Source of the DNA: Pseudomonas sp. FP1742
GTDB taxonomy: Bacteria; Pseudomonadota; Gammaproteobacteria; Pseudomonadales; Pseudomonadaceae
Length of the DNA: 64,000 nucleotides
Direction of reading: 5' to 3'
Assembly (NCBI RefSeq): GCF_030687145.1
Contig: NZ_CP117460.1
Coordinates: forward strand, 5,332,001 to 5,396,000
In this document: piece after piece, positions 1 to 9,716 of the stretch
Layout: every line of letters begins with the position of its first letter
Numbering within the stretch: the stretch's first letter is position 1
Notes under the pieces: model-generated
What the model was told of the DNA's origin: nothing
Databases searched by the model: none
The model's input: the letters and a program-made list of their open reading frames with translations, nothing else
Made by a program: the position numbers and the translations under genes

Positions 1-40
1 ATAAAGACAGCGAAACGCACTATGCAGCAGCCCCTTTTCA

Positions 41-75
41 GAGATGTGGCCTTGTCATCGACAAGGCCACATCTC
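41..75 (-). terminator. Hairpin downstream of argG
   Basis: A perfect 15-bp stem (GAGATGTGGCCTTGT and its complement) with a 5-nt loop lies 20 bases past the argG stop. There is no clear T-run on either side, so it may be an mRNA 3'-end stabiliser rather than a classical intrinsic terminator. Confidence 0.55.
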
Positions 76-94
76 CATTACCGGGTCAAAGGTC

Positions 95-1312
95 TCAGAA
101 CAGCTTGCGACCCTTGTTCGCCGCGATACGCATGCGCAAGGCGTTGAGCTTGATGAAGCCCGCCGCATCGGCCTGGTTGTAGGCGCCGCCATCTTCCTCG
201 AAGGTCGCGATGTTGGCGTCGAACAACGATTCGTCGGACTTGCGGCCGGTGACGATCACATTGCCCTTGTACAGCTTCAGGCGCACTACGCCGTTCACGT
301 GGGCCTGGGAAGCGTCGATCATCTGTTGCAGCATCAGACGCTCAGGGCTCCACCAGTAACCGGTGTAGATCAGGCTGGCGTACTTGGGCATCAGCTCGTC
401 TTTGAGGTGAGCCACTTCGCGGTCCAGGGTGATCGATTCGATCGCACGGTGAGCGCGCAGCATGATGGTGCCGCCAGGCGTCTCGTAGCAGCCACGGGAC
501 TTCATGCCGACGTAGCGGTTCTCGACGATATCCAGACGACCGATACCATGTTCACCGCCGATGCGGTTCAGGGTCGCCAGTACGGTGGCCGGGGTCATTT
601 CGACGCCGTCCAGCGCGACGATGTCGCCGTTGCGGTAGGTCAGTTCCAGGTACTGCGGTTTGTCAGGAGCCTTCTCCGGGGAGACGGTCCAGCGCCACAT
701 GTCTTCTTCGTGCTCGGTCCAGGTGTCTTCCAGCACGCCGCCTTCGTAGGAGATGTGCAGCAGGTTGGCATCCATCGAATACGGGGACTTTTTCTTGCCG
801 TGACGCTCGATCGGGATCGCGTGCTTTTCGGCGTAATCCATCAGCTTCTCACGGGACAGCAGGTCCCACTCGCGCCATGGAGCGATCACTTTTACCCCTG
901 GCTTCAAGGCGTAGGCGCCCAGTTCGAAACGAACCTGGTCGTTGCCCTTGCCGGTTGCGCCGTGGGAAATGGCATCAGCGCCGGTTTCGTTGGCGATTTC
1001 GATCAGGCGTTTGGCGATCAACGGACGAGCGATGGAAGTACCCAGCAGGTACTCGCCTTCATAAACGGTGTTGGCGCGGAACATCGGGAACACGAAATCA
1101 CGCACGAACTCTTCGCGCAGATCGTCGATGTAGATTTCTTTTACGCCCATGGCCTGTGCCTTGGCGCGGGCCGGTTCGACCTCTTCGCCCTGACCCAGGT
1201 CAGCGGTGAAGGTCACTACTTCACAGTTATAAGTATCCTGCAGCCACTTGAGGATCACCGAAGTGTCCAGGCCGCCGGAATACGCCAGAACGACCTTGTT
1301 TACGTCCGCCAT
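95..1312 (-). CDS. argG: Argininosuccinate synthase
   Basis: ArgG joins citrulline and aspartate using ATP to make argininosuccinate, the penultimate step of arginine synthesis in the cytoplasm. The 405-residue protein begins [18 protein letters not shown], with the N-type ATP pyrophosphatase P-loop SGGLDTS at about residues 10-16, and the length is normal for the family. A longer frame starts at 1348, but its 12 extra residues are not family-like and the ATG at 1312 is preferred. It is transcribed alone, next to motY as in other pseudomonads. Confidence 0.97.
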   Translation of the reverse strand: MADVNKVVLAYSGGLDTSVILKWLQDTYNCEVVTFTADLGQGEEVEPARAKAQAMGVKEIYIDDLREEFVRDFVFPMFRANTVYEGEYLLGTSIARPLIAKRLIEIANETGADAISHGATGKGNDQVRFELGAYALKPGVKVIAPWREWDLLSREKLMDYAEKHAIPIERHGKKKSPYSMDANLLHISYEGGVLEDTWTEHEEDMWRWTVSPEKAPDKPQYLELTYRNGDIVALDGVEMTPATVLATLNRIGGEHGIGRLDIVENRYVGMKSRGCYETPGGTIMLRAHRAIESITLDREVAHLKDELMPKYASLIYTGYWWSPERLMLQQMIDASQAHVNGVVRLKLYKGNVIVTGRKSDESLFDANIATFEEDGGAYNQADAAGFIKLNALRMRIAANKGRKLF

Positions 1313-1441
1313 GCCATCACTCCACGGGGTTCTACGGAAAGCTGTCAAGTCTACCGCTCATGCAGGATAATTTACAGAGGCGCGACAGCTTATGACGACG
1401 AAGCGACAGATTATGTCGAGCGAGCGACGAATTCAGCAGGT

Positions 1442-2350
1442 TCAGGAGGTCGTCGCGCTGCTCGTGGCGGCAGTGGCTTGAGGCGCCGGTTTCTCGGTCG
1501 GCGCTACGCGCTCGAGGCGTACGGCAACACGGCGGTTTTTTGCCCGGTTGGCGGCGTTGTTATTCGGCGCCAGAGGATAGCGTTCACCGTGAAAACGCAG
1601 GGTGATCTGCGACTCCTGGATACCATTGGCCTTGAAGAAGTCCATCACGGCCAGCGCCCGACGTCGCGACAGTTCACGGTTGGTCAGGCGGTTGCCGCTG
1701 TTGTCGGAATGGCCGTCGAGCTCAATATGGTTGACCGTCGGATCGGCTTTCATGAATTCCAGCATGACCTGCAACTGGGCCTTGGCCCTGGCGTCGAGAT
1801 CAATACCTTCCCCCGGAAAGCCCACCTCGGACTGCTTCACCTGCTCGAAATTCTGCGGCAGCAGCTTGGCCACGCACCCCTGATAATCGCCATAGGCCTT
1901 GCTGAACTTGACCGGCAACAGACGGACTTCAGACACCCGACCGTCGCCCGATGAATGTCGAACGACCGGGCTGCGCCCCTCCATCAACCCGCTGATCAGG
2001 CGCCCGGCCTGCACTTGCGAACTGTTGAACAGCACGTCGCCGCTACCGATTCTCACCGACCCCAGGTTGATGTCGCCACGCCCCGGCTGCCATGGCGCAG
2101 CAGCCGCCAGCAAGGTCGCGGAACCACCACCGATCATTGAGTTGTAGGCCTTGAGGCGAAACGTCGCCTGCTCGCCGGCGCGACGCACGAACTCACCCGA
2201 GCCGAAATCAGTGATCGGTTGAGTCAGGCGGCATTCGAACTTGTCACCTTCGACCGTCCACTCAATGCTCTCCAGACGGGTCTGGAAAGTGAGCGCCATC
2301 GCGGGAAGGCTGGCAAACACACTGAGCAAGGCTAAATAACGCTGGCGCAC
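1442..2350 (-). CDS. motY: Flagellar stator-associated protein MotY (OmpA-like)
   Basis: About 302 residues: a signal peptide (RQRYLALLSVFASLPAMA), an N-terminal MotY-specific domain and a C-terminal OmpA/MotB-like peptidoglycan-binding domain (HIELDGHSDNSGNRLTNREL, then RRRALAVMDFF). MotY forms the periplasmic ring that anchors MotAB/MotCD stators to the flagellar motor in Pseudomonas and Vibrio. I chose the GTG at 2350 because GGAG lies 8 nt upstream and the signal peptide then starts cleanly. An ATG at 2395 would add 15 residues before it. The gene is divergent from pyrC and no other flagellar gene is nearby, as usual for this isolated locus. Confidence 0.9.
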   Translation of the reverse strand: MRQRYLALLSVFASLPAMALTFQTRLESIEWTVEGDKFECRLTQPITDFGSGEFVRRAGEQATFRLKAYNSMIGGGSATLLAAAAPWQPGRGDINLGSVRIGSGDVLFNSSQVQAGRLISGLMEGRSPVVRHSSGDGRVSEVRLLPVKFSKAYGDYQGCVAKLLPQNFEQVKQSEVGFPGEGIDLDARAKAQLQVMLEFMKADPTVNHIELDGHSDNSGNRLTNRELSRRRALAVMDFFKANGIQESQITLRFHGERYPLAPNNNAANRAKNRRVAVRLERVAPTEKPAPQATAATSSATTS

Positions 2351-2509
2351 GGGAGAGGCTCCACTGGCTTCTGCAACAAAAAGACCGACACACATATTTA
2401 CGGCATACCTGTTGGATATCGGAAGCTTGTCGCAAAACTTGATAGCGAGTGCCTGGAAGAGTCTTTTCCGGTAGCATTCCCCTGAGTTTGACCCGCCTGG
2501 AATCCCCTC

Positions 2510-3556
2510 ATGTCCGACCGCCTGACCCTGCTGCGTCCCGACGACTGGCACATTCATCTTCGCGATGGTGCCGTGTTGACCAATACCGTCGCGGATGTCG
2601 CGCGCACCTTTGGTCGCGCCATCATCATGCCCAACCTGGTACCTCCGGTGCGCAACGCTGCTGAAGCCAATGGCTATCGCCAGCGGATTCTCGCCGCACG
2701 TCCGGCCGGCAGCCGTTTCGAACCGCTGATGGTTCTGTACCTGACCGACCGCACCCAGCCCGAAGAAATTCGTGAGGCCAAGGCCAGCGGTTTCATTCAC
2801 GCCGCCAAGCTGTACCCGGCCGGCGCGACCACCAACTCGGACTCTGGCGTCACCAGCATCGACAAGATTTTCCCTGCACTGGAGGCCATGGCCGAAGTCG
2901 GGATGCCCCTGTTGGTTCACGGCGAAGTCACCCGCGGCGATGTCGACGTGTTCGATCGCGAAAAAATCTTCATCGATGAGCACATGCGTCGGGTGGTCGA
3001 GCGTTTCCCGACCCTCAAAGTGGTGTTCGAACACATCACCACCGCCGACGCCGTGCAGTTCGTCAACGCGGCTTCGGCCAACGTTGGCGCGACCATCACC
3101 GCGCATCACCTGCTGTACAACCGCAACCACATGCTGGTGGGCGGGATTCGGCCGCACTTCTATTGCCTGCCGATCCTCAAACGCAATACCCACCAGGAAG
3201 CCCTGCTCGACGCCGCCACCAGTGGCAGCGACAAGTTCTTCCTCGGCACCGACTCGGCACCCCATGCCCAGCACGCCAAAGAAGCGGCTTGCGGCTGTGC
3301 CGGTTGCTACACCGCTTATGCCGCGATCGAGATGTATGCCGAGGCCTTCGAACAGCGCAATGCGCTGGACAAGCTCGAAGCCTTTGCCAGCCTCAATGGC
3401 CCGCGTTTCTATGGCCTGCCGGCGAACACCGATCGCATCACCCTGGTCCGCGACGAGTGGACCGCCCCAACCAGCCTGCCATTTGGCGAGTTGACCGTAA
3501 TCCCGCTGCGCGCCGGTGAAAAACTGCGCTGGCGCCTGCTGGAGGAACACGCGTGA
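2510..3556 (+). CDS. pyrC: Dihydroorotase
   Basis: Catalyses reversible cyclisation of carbamoyl aspartate to dihydroorotate in pyrimidine synthesis. The 348 residues are those of the class II (E. coli-type) enzyme. The HxH zinc motif is at H14/H16 ([10 protein letters not shown]), the carbamylated lysine is K100 (HAAKLYPAG), and later histidines lie in HGEVT and in FEHITT. The 3' end overlaps rnt by 4 bases, so the two are probably translationally coupled. Confidence 0.97.
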   Translation: MSDRLTLLRPDDWHIHLRDGAVLTNTVADVARTFGRAIIMPNLVPPVRNAAEANGYRQRILAARPAGSRFEPLMVLYLTDRTQPEEIREAKASGFIHAAKLYPAGATTNSDSGVTSIDKIFPALEAMAEVGMPLLVHGEVTRGDVDVFDREKIFIDEHMRRVVERFPTLKVVFEHITTADAVQFVNAASANVGATITAHHLLYNRNHMLVGGIRPHFYCLPILKRNTHQEALLDAATSGSDKFFLGTDSAPHAQHAKEAACGCAGCYTAYAAIEMYAEAFEQRNALDKLEAFASLNGPRFYGLPANTDRITLVRDEWTAPTSLPFGELTVIPLRAGEKLRWRLLEEHA

Positions 3557-4230
3557 GTGAAGACCATTTCGATGACGAACAGGACGGTCATGGCGGCGGA
3601 GGCGGTTCCCGTCATCCAATGGCAGCCAGGTTCCGGGGCTACCTGCCGGTTGTCGTCGATGTAGAAACCGGTGGCTTCAACTCGGCCACCGATGCTCTGC
3701 TGGAAATCGCCGCCACGGTGATCGGCATGGATGAAAAAGGCTTTGTGTACCCAGAGCACACCTACTTCTTCCGGGTCGAGCCTTTCGAAGGCGCGAACAT
3801 CGAAGCGGCCGCCCTGGAGTTCACCGGGATCAAGCTCGATCACCCGCTGCGCATGGCGGTGAGCGAAGAAGCGGCCCTGAACGATATCTTCCGCGGTGTG
3901 CGCAAGGCCCTGAAGGCCAACGGTTGCAAACGGGCAATTCTGGTCGGACACAACAGCAGCTTCGACCTGGGCTTCCTCAACGCGGCTGTCGCGCGCCTGG
4001 ACATGAAACGCAACCCGTTTCACCCGTTCTCCAGCTTCGACACCGCGACCCTCGCCGGCCTGGCCTACGGTCAAACCGTACTGGCCAAGGCCTGTCAGGC
4101 AGCGGACATCGACTTCGACGGTCGCGAGGCTCATTCGGCTCGTTACGACACCGAGAAAACCGCTGAGCTGTTCTGCGGCATCGTCAATCGCTGGAAACAA
4201 ATGGGCGGCTGGGAAGACTACAACGACTGA
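3553..4230 (+). CDS. rnt: Ribonuclease T
   Basis: A DEDDh 3'-5' exoribonuclease that trims tRNA CCA ends and matures small stable RNAs. The 225-residue protein shows Exo I ([10 protein letters not shown]), Exo II ([15 protein letters not shown]) and Exo III ([11 protein letters not shown], with the H and D of DEDDh). A glycine-rich N-terminus (GGGGG, about residues 13-17) precedes the catalytic core. The start is GTG at 3553, overlapping the pyrC stop. Confidence 0.95.
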   Translation: MSEDHFDDEQDGHGGGGGSRHPMAARFRGYLPVVVDVETGGFNSATDALLEIAATVIGMDEKGFVYPEHTYFFRVEPFEGANIEAAALEFTGIKLDHPLRMAVSEEAALNDIFRGVRKALKANGCKRAILVGHNSSFDLGFLNAAVARLDMKRNPFHPFSSFDTATLAGLAYGQTVLAKACQAADIDFDGREAHSARYDTEKTAELFCGIVNRWKQMGGWEDYND

Positions 4231-4257
4231 TACCAGTCGCCGGTTTATCCCGCCCAT

Positions 4258-4289
4258 AAAAAAACCGGCCTCAGTGAGGCCGGTTTTTT
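4258..4289. terminator. Bidirectional terminator between rnt and the peroxiredoxin gene
   Basis: A stem of AAAAACCGGCCTC and its complement around AGT, with A-run and T-run on opposite sides, sits between two converging genes and can end transcription from both. Confidence 0.9.
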
Positions 4290-4306
4290 ATTGCCAAACG
4301 CCGGGC

Positions 4307-4909
4307 TTACAGTGCAGCAGCGTTCTCGGTCAGGTAAGCGGCAACGCCTTCTGGCGAAGCGTTCATGCCCTTGTCGCCTTTTTTCCAGTTGGCAGGGCAA
4401 ACTTCGCCGTGCTCTTCGTGGAATTGCAGAGCGTCGACCAGACGGATCAGCTCTTCCATGTTACGGCCCAGTGGCAGGTCGTTGACGATCTGCGAACGGA
4501 CAACGCCTTTGTCGTCGATCAGGAACGCGCCACGGAAAGCCACGCCACCTTCGGACTCAACGTCGTAGGCCTTGGCGATTTCGTGCTTCAGGTCGGCAGC
4601 CATGGTGTAACGAACCTGGCCGATACCGCCATTGTTCACCGGGGTGTTGCGCCATGCATTGTGGGTGAAGTGCGAGTCGATCGAAACGGCGACCACTTCA
4701 ACGTTGCGCGCCTTGAAGTCAGCCATGCGGTTGTCCAGAGCGATCAGCTCGGACGGGCAAACGAAGGTGAAGTCCAGTGGGTAGAAGAACACCAGGCCGT
4801 ATTTGCCTTTGATGGCCGAAGACAGGGTGTAGCTGTCTACGATTTCGCCATTGCCGAGTACGGCCGGTACGGTGAAGTCAGGGGCTTGTTTGCCTACGAG
4901 TACGCTCAT
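4307..4909 (-). CDS. Typical 2-Cys peroxiredoxin (AhpC/TSA family)
   Basis: A 200-residue cytosolic thiol peroxidase reducing H2O2 and organic peroxides. The peroxidatic cysteine is C51 in FTFVCPSE and the resolving cysteine is C171 in GEVCPANW. AGGAG lies just upstream of the chosen ATG at 4909. The longer frame from 4951 adds 14 unconserved residues. It is the counterpart of the peroxidase between rnt and bfd in P. aeruginosa and is divergent from the iron-storage genes. Its physiological reductant cannot be told from sequence. Confidence 0.93.
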   Translation of the reverse strand: MSVLVGKQAPDFTVPAVLGNGEIVDSYTLSSAIKGKYGLVFFYPLDFTFVCPSELIALDNRMADFKARNVEVVAVSIDSHFTHNAWRNTPVNNGGIGQVRYTMAADLKHEIAKAYDVESEGGVAFRGAFLIDDKGVVRSQIVNDLPLGRNMEELIRLVDALQFHEEHGEVCPANWKKGDKGMNASPEGVAAYLTENAAAL

Positions 4910-5223
4910 TGGATATCTCCTGGTGTAATAACGTTGAAGAACAGGGTTCATGCCAGCCTGCCACTCTCAGGCGACAGCCCTGTGACATGAACCTCCTTCG
5001 CAAAAGGCCGACCATCATACACCGCGTTTTTCGCCTGTCCTTAGTGGTTTTTTCTGGTGCAAAAACGCCACTACCCTGGATGGCCGATGAAAGGTATGGG
5101 AGAAGGCCGTTCGTCAGTCATACATCCTTATTGCGAAAAGCCTTCAGAAACCACTTTGACAATCATTCTCGTTAACATTAAGATCCATCGCAATTGAGTC
5201 ACAACCAGCGACGGTTCTCACTT
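4910..5223. other. Divergent regulatory region, peroxiredoxin / bfd
   Basis: About 310 bases with no gene. It holds the promoters of the leftward peroxiredoxin gene and the rightward bfd, including the Fur-like site at 5152-5170. The rest shows no further repeat or structure. Confidence 0.6.
5152..5170 (+). promoter_or_regulatory. Candidate Fur box upstream of bfd
   Basis: CACTTTGACAATCATTCTC matches the 19-bp Fur consensus at about 13 of 19 positions by eye, including the AATCATT core. It lies about 55 bases before bfd, a gene known to be iron-starvation induced in pseudomonads. Confidence 0.5.
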
Positions 5224-5442
5224 ATGTATGTCTGCCTCTGCACTGGCGTCACCGACGGTCAAATCCGCGATGCAATCTATGAAGGTTGCTGCAGCTATCG
5301 GGAAGTACGTCAGGCCACCGGCGTTGCCAGCCAATGCGGCAAATGCGCTTGCCTGGCCAAGGAAGTGGTCCGCGAAACCCTGGGCAAAGTGCAATCGGCT
5401 CAGGCGGCGATCCCCTACCCTGTAGAATTTACAGCTGCATAA
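5224..5442 (+). CDS. bfd: Bacterioferritin-associated ferredoxin
   Basis: A 72-residue [2Fe-2S] protein that passes electrons to bacterioferritin haem so that stored iron can be released. The four cluster ligands are C4, C6, C38 and C41 in the CxC...CxxC arrangement of the Fer2_BFD family. The ATG at 5224 is chosen because the protein then starts MYVCLCTGVT as in known Bfd proteins. An in-frame TTG at 5194 is less likely. It is followed by its own terminator and then bfr. Confidence 0.95.
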   Translation: MYVCLCTGVTDGQIRDAIYEGCCSYREVRQATGVASQCGKCACLAKEVVRETLGKVQSAQAAIPYPVEFTAA

Positions 5443-5458
5443 CTACCCTATTTAAAAG

Positions 5459-5485
5459 AACCGGACTCGATGTCCGGTTTTTTTA
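5459..5485 (+). terminator. Intrinsic terminator after bfd
   Basis: AACCGGAC-TCGAT-GTCCGGTT followed by a run of T separates bfd from bfr, so the two genes can be regulated independently. Confidence 0.9.
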
Positions 5486-5641
5486 TGTCTGAAAATCAAT
5501 CGCTTAAGGCGTAGACGCGGAACACAAACATTCTTATTCCGATTAATTTTCATTTAAGTTTCAATTACTTAGGTTTGACACTCGTAATTACGCAGCTCAA
5601 ACTCCGCCTCATAGACAGCTAATACAGGGCAGGACCCCATC

Positions 5642-6115
5642 ATGAAAGGCGACGTTACAGTCATCCAGCATCTCAACAAGATCCTTGCCAATGAACTGAT
5701 CGCGATCAATCAATACTTTTTGCATGCTCGCATGTATGAAGATTGGGGCCTGAACAAGCTCGGCAAGCACGAGTACCACGAATCCATCGACGAGATGAAG
5801 CACGCCGACAAGCTGATCAAGCGGATCCTGTTCCTTGAAGGCCTGCCGAACGTCCAGGACCTGGGCAAGCTGCACATCGGCGAGCACACCAAGGAAATGC
5901 TTGAGTGCGACTTGAAGATCGAGCGCGACGGCCATGCCGACCTGAAAGTGGCTATCGCCCATTGCGAAACCGTTGGCGACTTCGGTAGCCGTGAACTGCT
6001 CGAAGACATCCTTGAATCCGAAGAAGAACATATCGACTGGCTGGAAACCCAGCTGGGCCTGATCGATAAAGTCGGTCTTGAGAACTATCTGCAATCGCAG
6101 ATGGGCGAAGAATAA
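5642..6115 (+). CDS. bfr: Bacterioferritin (BfrB type)
   Basis: A 157-residue four-helix subunit of the 24-mer iron-storage shell. Haem-ligating M52 (IDEMKHAD) and ferroxidase residues E18, E51 and H54 are present, so this is the catalytic haem-binding type. It sits beside its redox partner bfd. The 199-base upstream gap is AT-rich and probably carries its own promoter, since a terminator separates it from bfd. Confidence 0.95.
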   Translation: MKGDVTVIQHLNKILANELIAINQYFLHARMYEDWGLNKLGKHEYHESIDEMKHADKLIKRILFLEGLPNVQDLGKLHIGEHTKEMLECDLKIERDGHADLKVAIAHCETVGDFGSRELLEDILESEEEHIDWLETQLGLIDKVGLENYLQSQMGEE

Positions 6116-6127
6116 ACTCGAGACAAT

Positions 6128-6165
6128 AAAAAGCCCCGCGCTCTTTTACAGAGGCGGGGCTTTTT
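6128..6165 (+). terminator. Intrinsic terminator after bfr
   Basis: AAAAAGCCCCGC and GCGGGGCTTTTT form the stem ends around a 14-nt loop, with T residues following. Confidence 0.9.
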
Positions 6166-6199
6166 AATGACCGGACTTCAGACTCACCCTGGGAAAAAT

Positions 6200-6290
6200 G
6201 TGAGAGCGGGCTTGCTCGCGACAGCGATAGGTCAGTCAACTTGTCTGTTGAATGTTGTACCGCTTTCGCAGGCAAGCCCGCTCCCACACA
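6200..6290. repeat. REP doublet (REPIN-like)
   Basis: Two inverted copies of the GTGGGAGCGGGCTTGC REP unit flank about 40 unrelated bases. The left copy is diverged (GTGAGAGCGGG). It lies between bfr and grxD. Confidence 0.85.
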
Positions 6291-6297
6291 CAGCGAA

Positions 6298-6639
6298 TCA
6301 GGCTTCGGTCTTGGCAGCGGCGGCTTTGGCGGCGGCGTCTTTGATCAGTGCCTGCAACGAACCGTCGGCAGACATTTCAGTCATGATGTCGCTACCACCA
6401 ACCAGCTCACCGGCGACCCACAGTTGCGGGAAGGTTGGCCAGTTGGCGTACTTTGGCAGGTTGGCGCGGATTTCCGGGTTCTGCAGGATATCCACATAGG
6501 CAAACTTTTCACCACAGGCCATCACAGCCTGGGCGGCTTTCGCGGAGAACCCACACTGCGGGGCATTCGGCGAGCCTTTCATGTAAAGCAGAATGGTGTT
6601 GTTGGCAATCTGCTCTTTAATCGTTTCGATGATATCCAT
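6298..6639 (-). CDS. grxD: Monothiol glutaredoxin, CGFS type (Grx4)
   Basis: A 113-residue monothiol glutaredoxin with the CGFS site at C29 (PQCGFSAKA), plus the WPTFPQLWV and GGSDIMTEM glutathione-binding segments. This family carries and delivers [2Fe-2S] clusters in the cytoplasm. The alanine/lysine-rich tail (AAAKAAAAK) is low-complexity. It lies close to bfd/bfr, consistent with an iron-homeostasis neighbourhood. Confidence 0.95.
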   Translation of the reverse strand: MDIIETIKEQIANNTILLYMKGSPNAPQCGFSAKAAQAVMACGEKFAYVDILQNPEIRANLPKYANWPTFPQLWVAGELVGGSDIMTEMSADGSLQALIKDAAAKAAAAKTEA

Positions 6640-6736
6640 GGAGCACCTCGGCTGAACTTTCCGACTCAGTGGTCGGCACGGTGGCGCATTGTAACGGAAA
6701 CCCGAGCGCCATGCTCGGCCTCCCGCCCAGACATGT

Positions 6737-8845
6737 TCAAGCCGCCGCCACGGTCACCGGCACGCCGTTCAACGCCGCATTGCCCGACAACTCATCGAGC
6801 TGACATTCGTCAGTCAGGTCATTGGCGCTGGAGCCTGGCTGGCCACTGGCAATCGTCATCTGCACGCCCGGTCGCGCATGGCCCCAACCGTGAGGCAGGC
6901 TGACCACGCCTTTCATCATATCCAGGCTGGCCACCACTTCAACCTCGATCGCCCCCACCCGTGAACTGACACGCACCCGCTGCCCATCGCTGAGCCCGCG
7001 GCTGGCCAGGTCGTCCGGGTGCATCAGCAGTTGGTGGCGCGGCTTGCCCTTCACCAACCGGTGATAGTTATGCATCCATGAATTATTGCTACGCACATGG
7101 CGGCGACCGATCATCAGCAACTCATCGGCGGCCGGTGCCTGTAGCGCAGCAAAACGCGCCAGATCGGCGAGGATCTCGACAGGTGCTGCCTGGACTCGCT
7201 GGTTAGCGGTCTTAAGCCGTGGCGCCAGATTGGGTTTGAGCGCCCCAAGATCGATGCCATGAGGGTGATCGAACAAAGTCGCCAGCGACAGCTTGTACTC
7301 TGAAGCATCGCCATACAGGCCCATTCGCAGCCCCCGGTCGATCATCTGCGCCGGCGCGATGGTCGGTTTCAGCTCTTTGCCGGTCTTCGCCGCAAAGGCT
7401 TTGGCCAACCCCACGAAGATCTCCCAGTCATGCAACGCGCCCTGCGGCTTGGCAAGGATCGCCCGATTGAAACGGGTAACGTTGCGCACCGCGAACATGT
7501 TGAAGGTGGTGTCGTAATGATCGTTTTCCAGCGCTGAAGTCGACGGCAGGATCAGGTCGGCATAACGCGTGGTTTCATTGATGTACAGGTCGACGCTGAC
7601 CATGAACTCCAGTCCGTCCAGCGCCTGCTCCAATTGTCGGCCATTGGGCGTGGACAGCACCGGGTTGCCAGCCACCGTAATCAATGCGCGAACCTGCCCT
7701 TCGCCTTCGGTGAGCATCTCTTCGGCCAGCGCCGACACCGGCAACTCGCCGCCGTATTCAGGACGCCCGGACACACGGCTTTGCCACAGATTGAAATGGC
7801 CGCCCGAAGTAGACGCCACCAGGTCCACCGCCGGCTCGGTGCACAACGCACCGCCCACCCGATCGAGGTTGCCGGTCACCAGATTGATCAGTTGCACCAG
7901 CCAATGGCACAAGGTGCCGAAGGCTTGGGTCGAGACGCCCATGCGGCCGTAGCAGACCGCTGTCGGTGCTGCCGCGAAGTCCCGCGCCAGCTGGCGGATC
8001 TGCCCGGCCGGCACCGCGCACAGCGGGCTCATGGCCTCGGCGGTGAAACCTGCGATCGCTTCACGCACCTCATCCAGACCATCGACCGGCAAATGGCTGT
8101 CGCGGGTCAGGCCTTCAGCGAACAAGGTATTGAGCATCCCGAATAACAGCGCCGCATCGCCACCGGGGCGCACGAACAGATGCTGATCGGCAATCGCCGC
8201 CGTTTCGCTGCGACGCGGATCGACCACCACCACTTTGCCGCCCCGGGCCTGAATCGCCTTGAGGCGCTTCTCTACATCCGGCACGGTCATGATGCTGCCG
8301 TTGGAGGCCAGCGGGTTGCCGCCCAGGATCAGCATGAAATCGGTGTGATCGATGTCCGGGATCGGCAACAGCAAGCCGTGGCCGTACATCAAATGACTGG
8401 TCAGGTGATGGGGCAATTGATCGACCGACGTCGCGGAAAACCGGTTACGGGTTTTCAACAGACCAAGGAAGTAATTGCTGTGAGTCATCAGCCCGTAGTT
8501 ATGCACGCTGGGATTGCCCTGATAGACCGCCACCGCATTCTGCCCGTGACGCGCCTGAATCGCCGCCAGACGCTCGGCTATAAGGTTGAAGGCATCTTCC
8601 CACTCGATAGGCTGCCACTCGCTACCCACTCGCTGCATCGGCTGATGCAGGCGATCCGGATCGTTCTGAATGTCTTGCAGGGCAACCGCTTTGGGGCAGA
8701 TATGCCCACGACTGAAGGAGTCCTGAGGATCACCCTTGATCGAAGTGATCTGCACGCCGCTGCCTTCGACTTCAGTGGTTTCGATGGTCAGGCCGCAGAT
8801 GGCTTCGCACAGGTGGCACGCGCGGTGATGGAGAGTCTTGGTCAT
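6737..8845 (-). CDS. Molybdopterin oxidoreductase (formate dehydrogenase/nitrate reductase-like, cytosolic)
   Basis: A 702-residue member of the DMSO-reductase superfamily. An N-terminal [4Fe-4S] site is formed by C10, C13, C17 and C50, then come the molybdopterin guanine dinucleotide domains and a C-terminal MGD-binding barrel (about 590-700, with HPDD and SLPHGWGHARPG). No twin-arginine signal is present, so it should be cytoplasmic. No partner subunit is encoded next to it and the substrate cannot be named. It occupies the place of the PA3534-type oxidoreductase of P. aeruginosa. Confidence 0.85.
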   Translation of the reverse strand: MTKTLHHRACHLCEAICGLTIETTEVEGSGVQITSIKGDPQDSFSRGHICPKAVALQDIQNDPDRLHQPMQRVGSEWQPIEWEDAFNLIAERLAAIQARHGQNAVAVYQGNPSVHNYGLMTHSNYFLGLLKTRNRFSATSVDQLPHHLTSHLMYGHGLLLPIPDIDHTDFMLILGGNPLASNGSIMTVPDVEKRLKAIQARGGKVVVVDPRRSETAAIADQHLFVRPGGDAALLFGMLNTLFAEGLTRDSHLPVDGLDEVREAIAGFTAEAMSPLCAVPAGQIRQLARDFAAAPTAVCYGRMGVSTQAFGTLCHWLVQLINLVTGNLDRVGGALCTEPAVDLVASTSGGHFNLWQSRVSGRPEYGGELPVSALAEEMLTEGEGQVRALITVAGNPVLSTPNGRQLEQALDGLEFMVSVDLYINETTRYADLILPSTSALENDHYDTTFNMFAVRNVTRFNRAILAKPQGALHDWEIFVGLAKAFAAKTGKELKPTIAPAQMIDRGLRMGLYGDASEYKLSLATLFDHPHGIDLGALKPNLAPRLKTANQRVQAAPVEILADLARFAALQAPAADELLMIGRRHVRSNNSWMHNYHRLVKGKPRHQLLMHPDDLASRGLSDGQRVRVSSRVGAIEVEVVASLDMMKGVVSLPHGWGHARPGVQMTIASGQPGSSANDLTDECQLDELSGNAALNGVPVTVAAA

Positions 8846-8980
8846 GGCCAGTCTCTGTTTTGTTCTGGGCGGGCAATGTCGGCCGCGGGAACAAAACTAT
8901 GGCGCGTGACTCGCCACCGCGCCAGCGACGTTCGTCTTGTGAATCGACGACCATCAGGCCAGCCGATGACAGCAAGGGGG

Positions 8981-9271
8981 TCAGCTCGGCGGCAGGCTCG
9001 GCGGTGCCTGCAGCTGGATCTCCTGGATGGTTTCGATCTGTTCGTGGGCGACATGCACGCCGGTGAGCTCGCCGATCAGCCGCCAATGCTCGTCGAGCCC
9101 GGCGCTGATGGTGGCCATGCGGTCGATCATGCGTTTGCCAGCCGCCTTCGTGATTTCATCTTCACTGCGCAACAACTCGAAAGACATTGAGGTCATGGAA
9201 GCAGTGAGGTGGGTCAGAGAGCGTGCCGTAAGGCCGAGTAGCTCCATTAACAATTGTTCTTTCGATTCCAT
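8981..9271 (-). CDS. Conserved small Pseudomonas protein, function unknown
   Basis: A 96-residue, probably helical acidic protein (MESKEQLLMELLGLTARSL at the start) with a proline-rich end (APPSLPPS). No catalytic motif, signal peptide or membrane segment is visible. A gene of unknown function stands at the same place before argF in other pseudomonads. It is 135 bases upstream of the molybdopterin oxidoreductase on the same strand and may share its transcript. Confidence 0.65.
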   Translation of the reverse strand: MESKEQLLMELLGLTARSLTHLTASMTSMSFELLRSEDEITKAAGKRMIDRMATISAGLDEHWRLIGELTGVHVAHEQIETIQEIQLQAPPSLPPS

Positions 9272-9716
9272 TCCAGAGTCTTCCTGCGTCGGCGTGAGGG
9301 CCTGTCATCCAGTCTTTCCCAAGACCGCATCGGGGCTGGGTCTAGTTATAACCCAGCACTTTGCATTAGCAAATGTTTCGGACCAGACACATTGCCCGCC
9401 AAAGCCTCGCATGACAGGTCAAAAACCGACCGTCGCCAGGTCGCCCGCGCCCCGCCTGATTGCCAAGCCCGGCGGGGCCAGTGTACAAATGGTCAGCTGC
9501 AGTCAGGACACAGGCTTCAAAAGCGCTACCGCGATCACCCCGTAGCCCCTCTGAAATCCCCTAAACACCGTAGCCTATTGGAAAAACGCGACATTTAATG
9601 TCAATATCGCGCCTCCCCCTATTTCGTCGCCCCGTGCGGCTTACGCCGCAGGTCTCGCCCGTTTTTCAGTTAAACAAGGCTTTGAGTATCTGCGGTCTGT
9701 TGCAAAAAGGTAGTCA
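9272..9716. other. Intergenic region upstream of argF
   Basis: About 445 bases between divergent genes. The argF-proximal end holds an ArgR-like half-site (9578-9593) and a small palindrome GACATTTAATGTC nearby. Positions 9300-9570 show no convincing gene; the frames found there lack a ribosome site and family-like sequence. Confidence 0.5.
9578..9593 (-). promoter_or_regulatory. Candidate ArgR half-site at argF
   Basis: On the minus strand the sequence reads TGTCGC, 8 bases, then AA, matching the reported P. aeruginosa ArgR half-site pattern TGTCGCN8AA. It lies about 125-140 bases upstream of argF. Only one clear half-site was found. Confidence 0.4.

Noticed and set aside
44..1954. Plus-strand open frame of 636 codons opposite argG and motY
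   Set aside because: Crosses two opposing genes and their intergenic region; composition is that of an antisense frame.
6200..6290. Regular inverted repeats considered as CRISPR
   Set aside because: Repeats are paired and inverted, not direct, with no uniform spacers and no cas genes; they are REP doublets.
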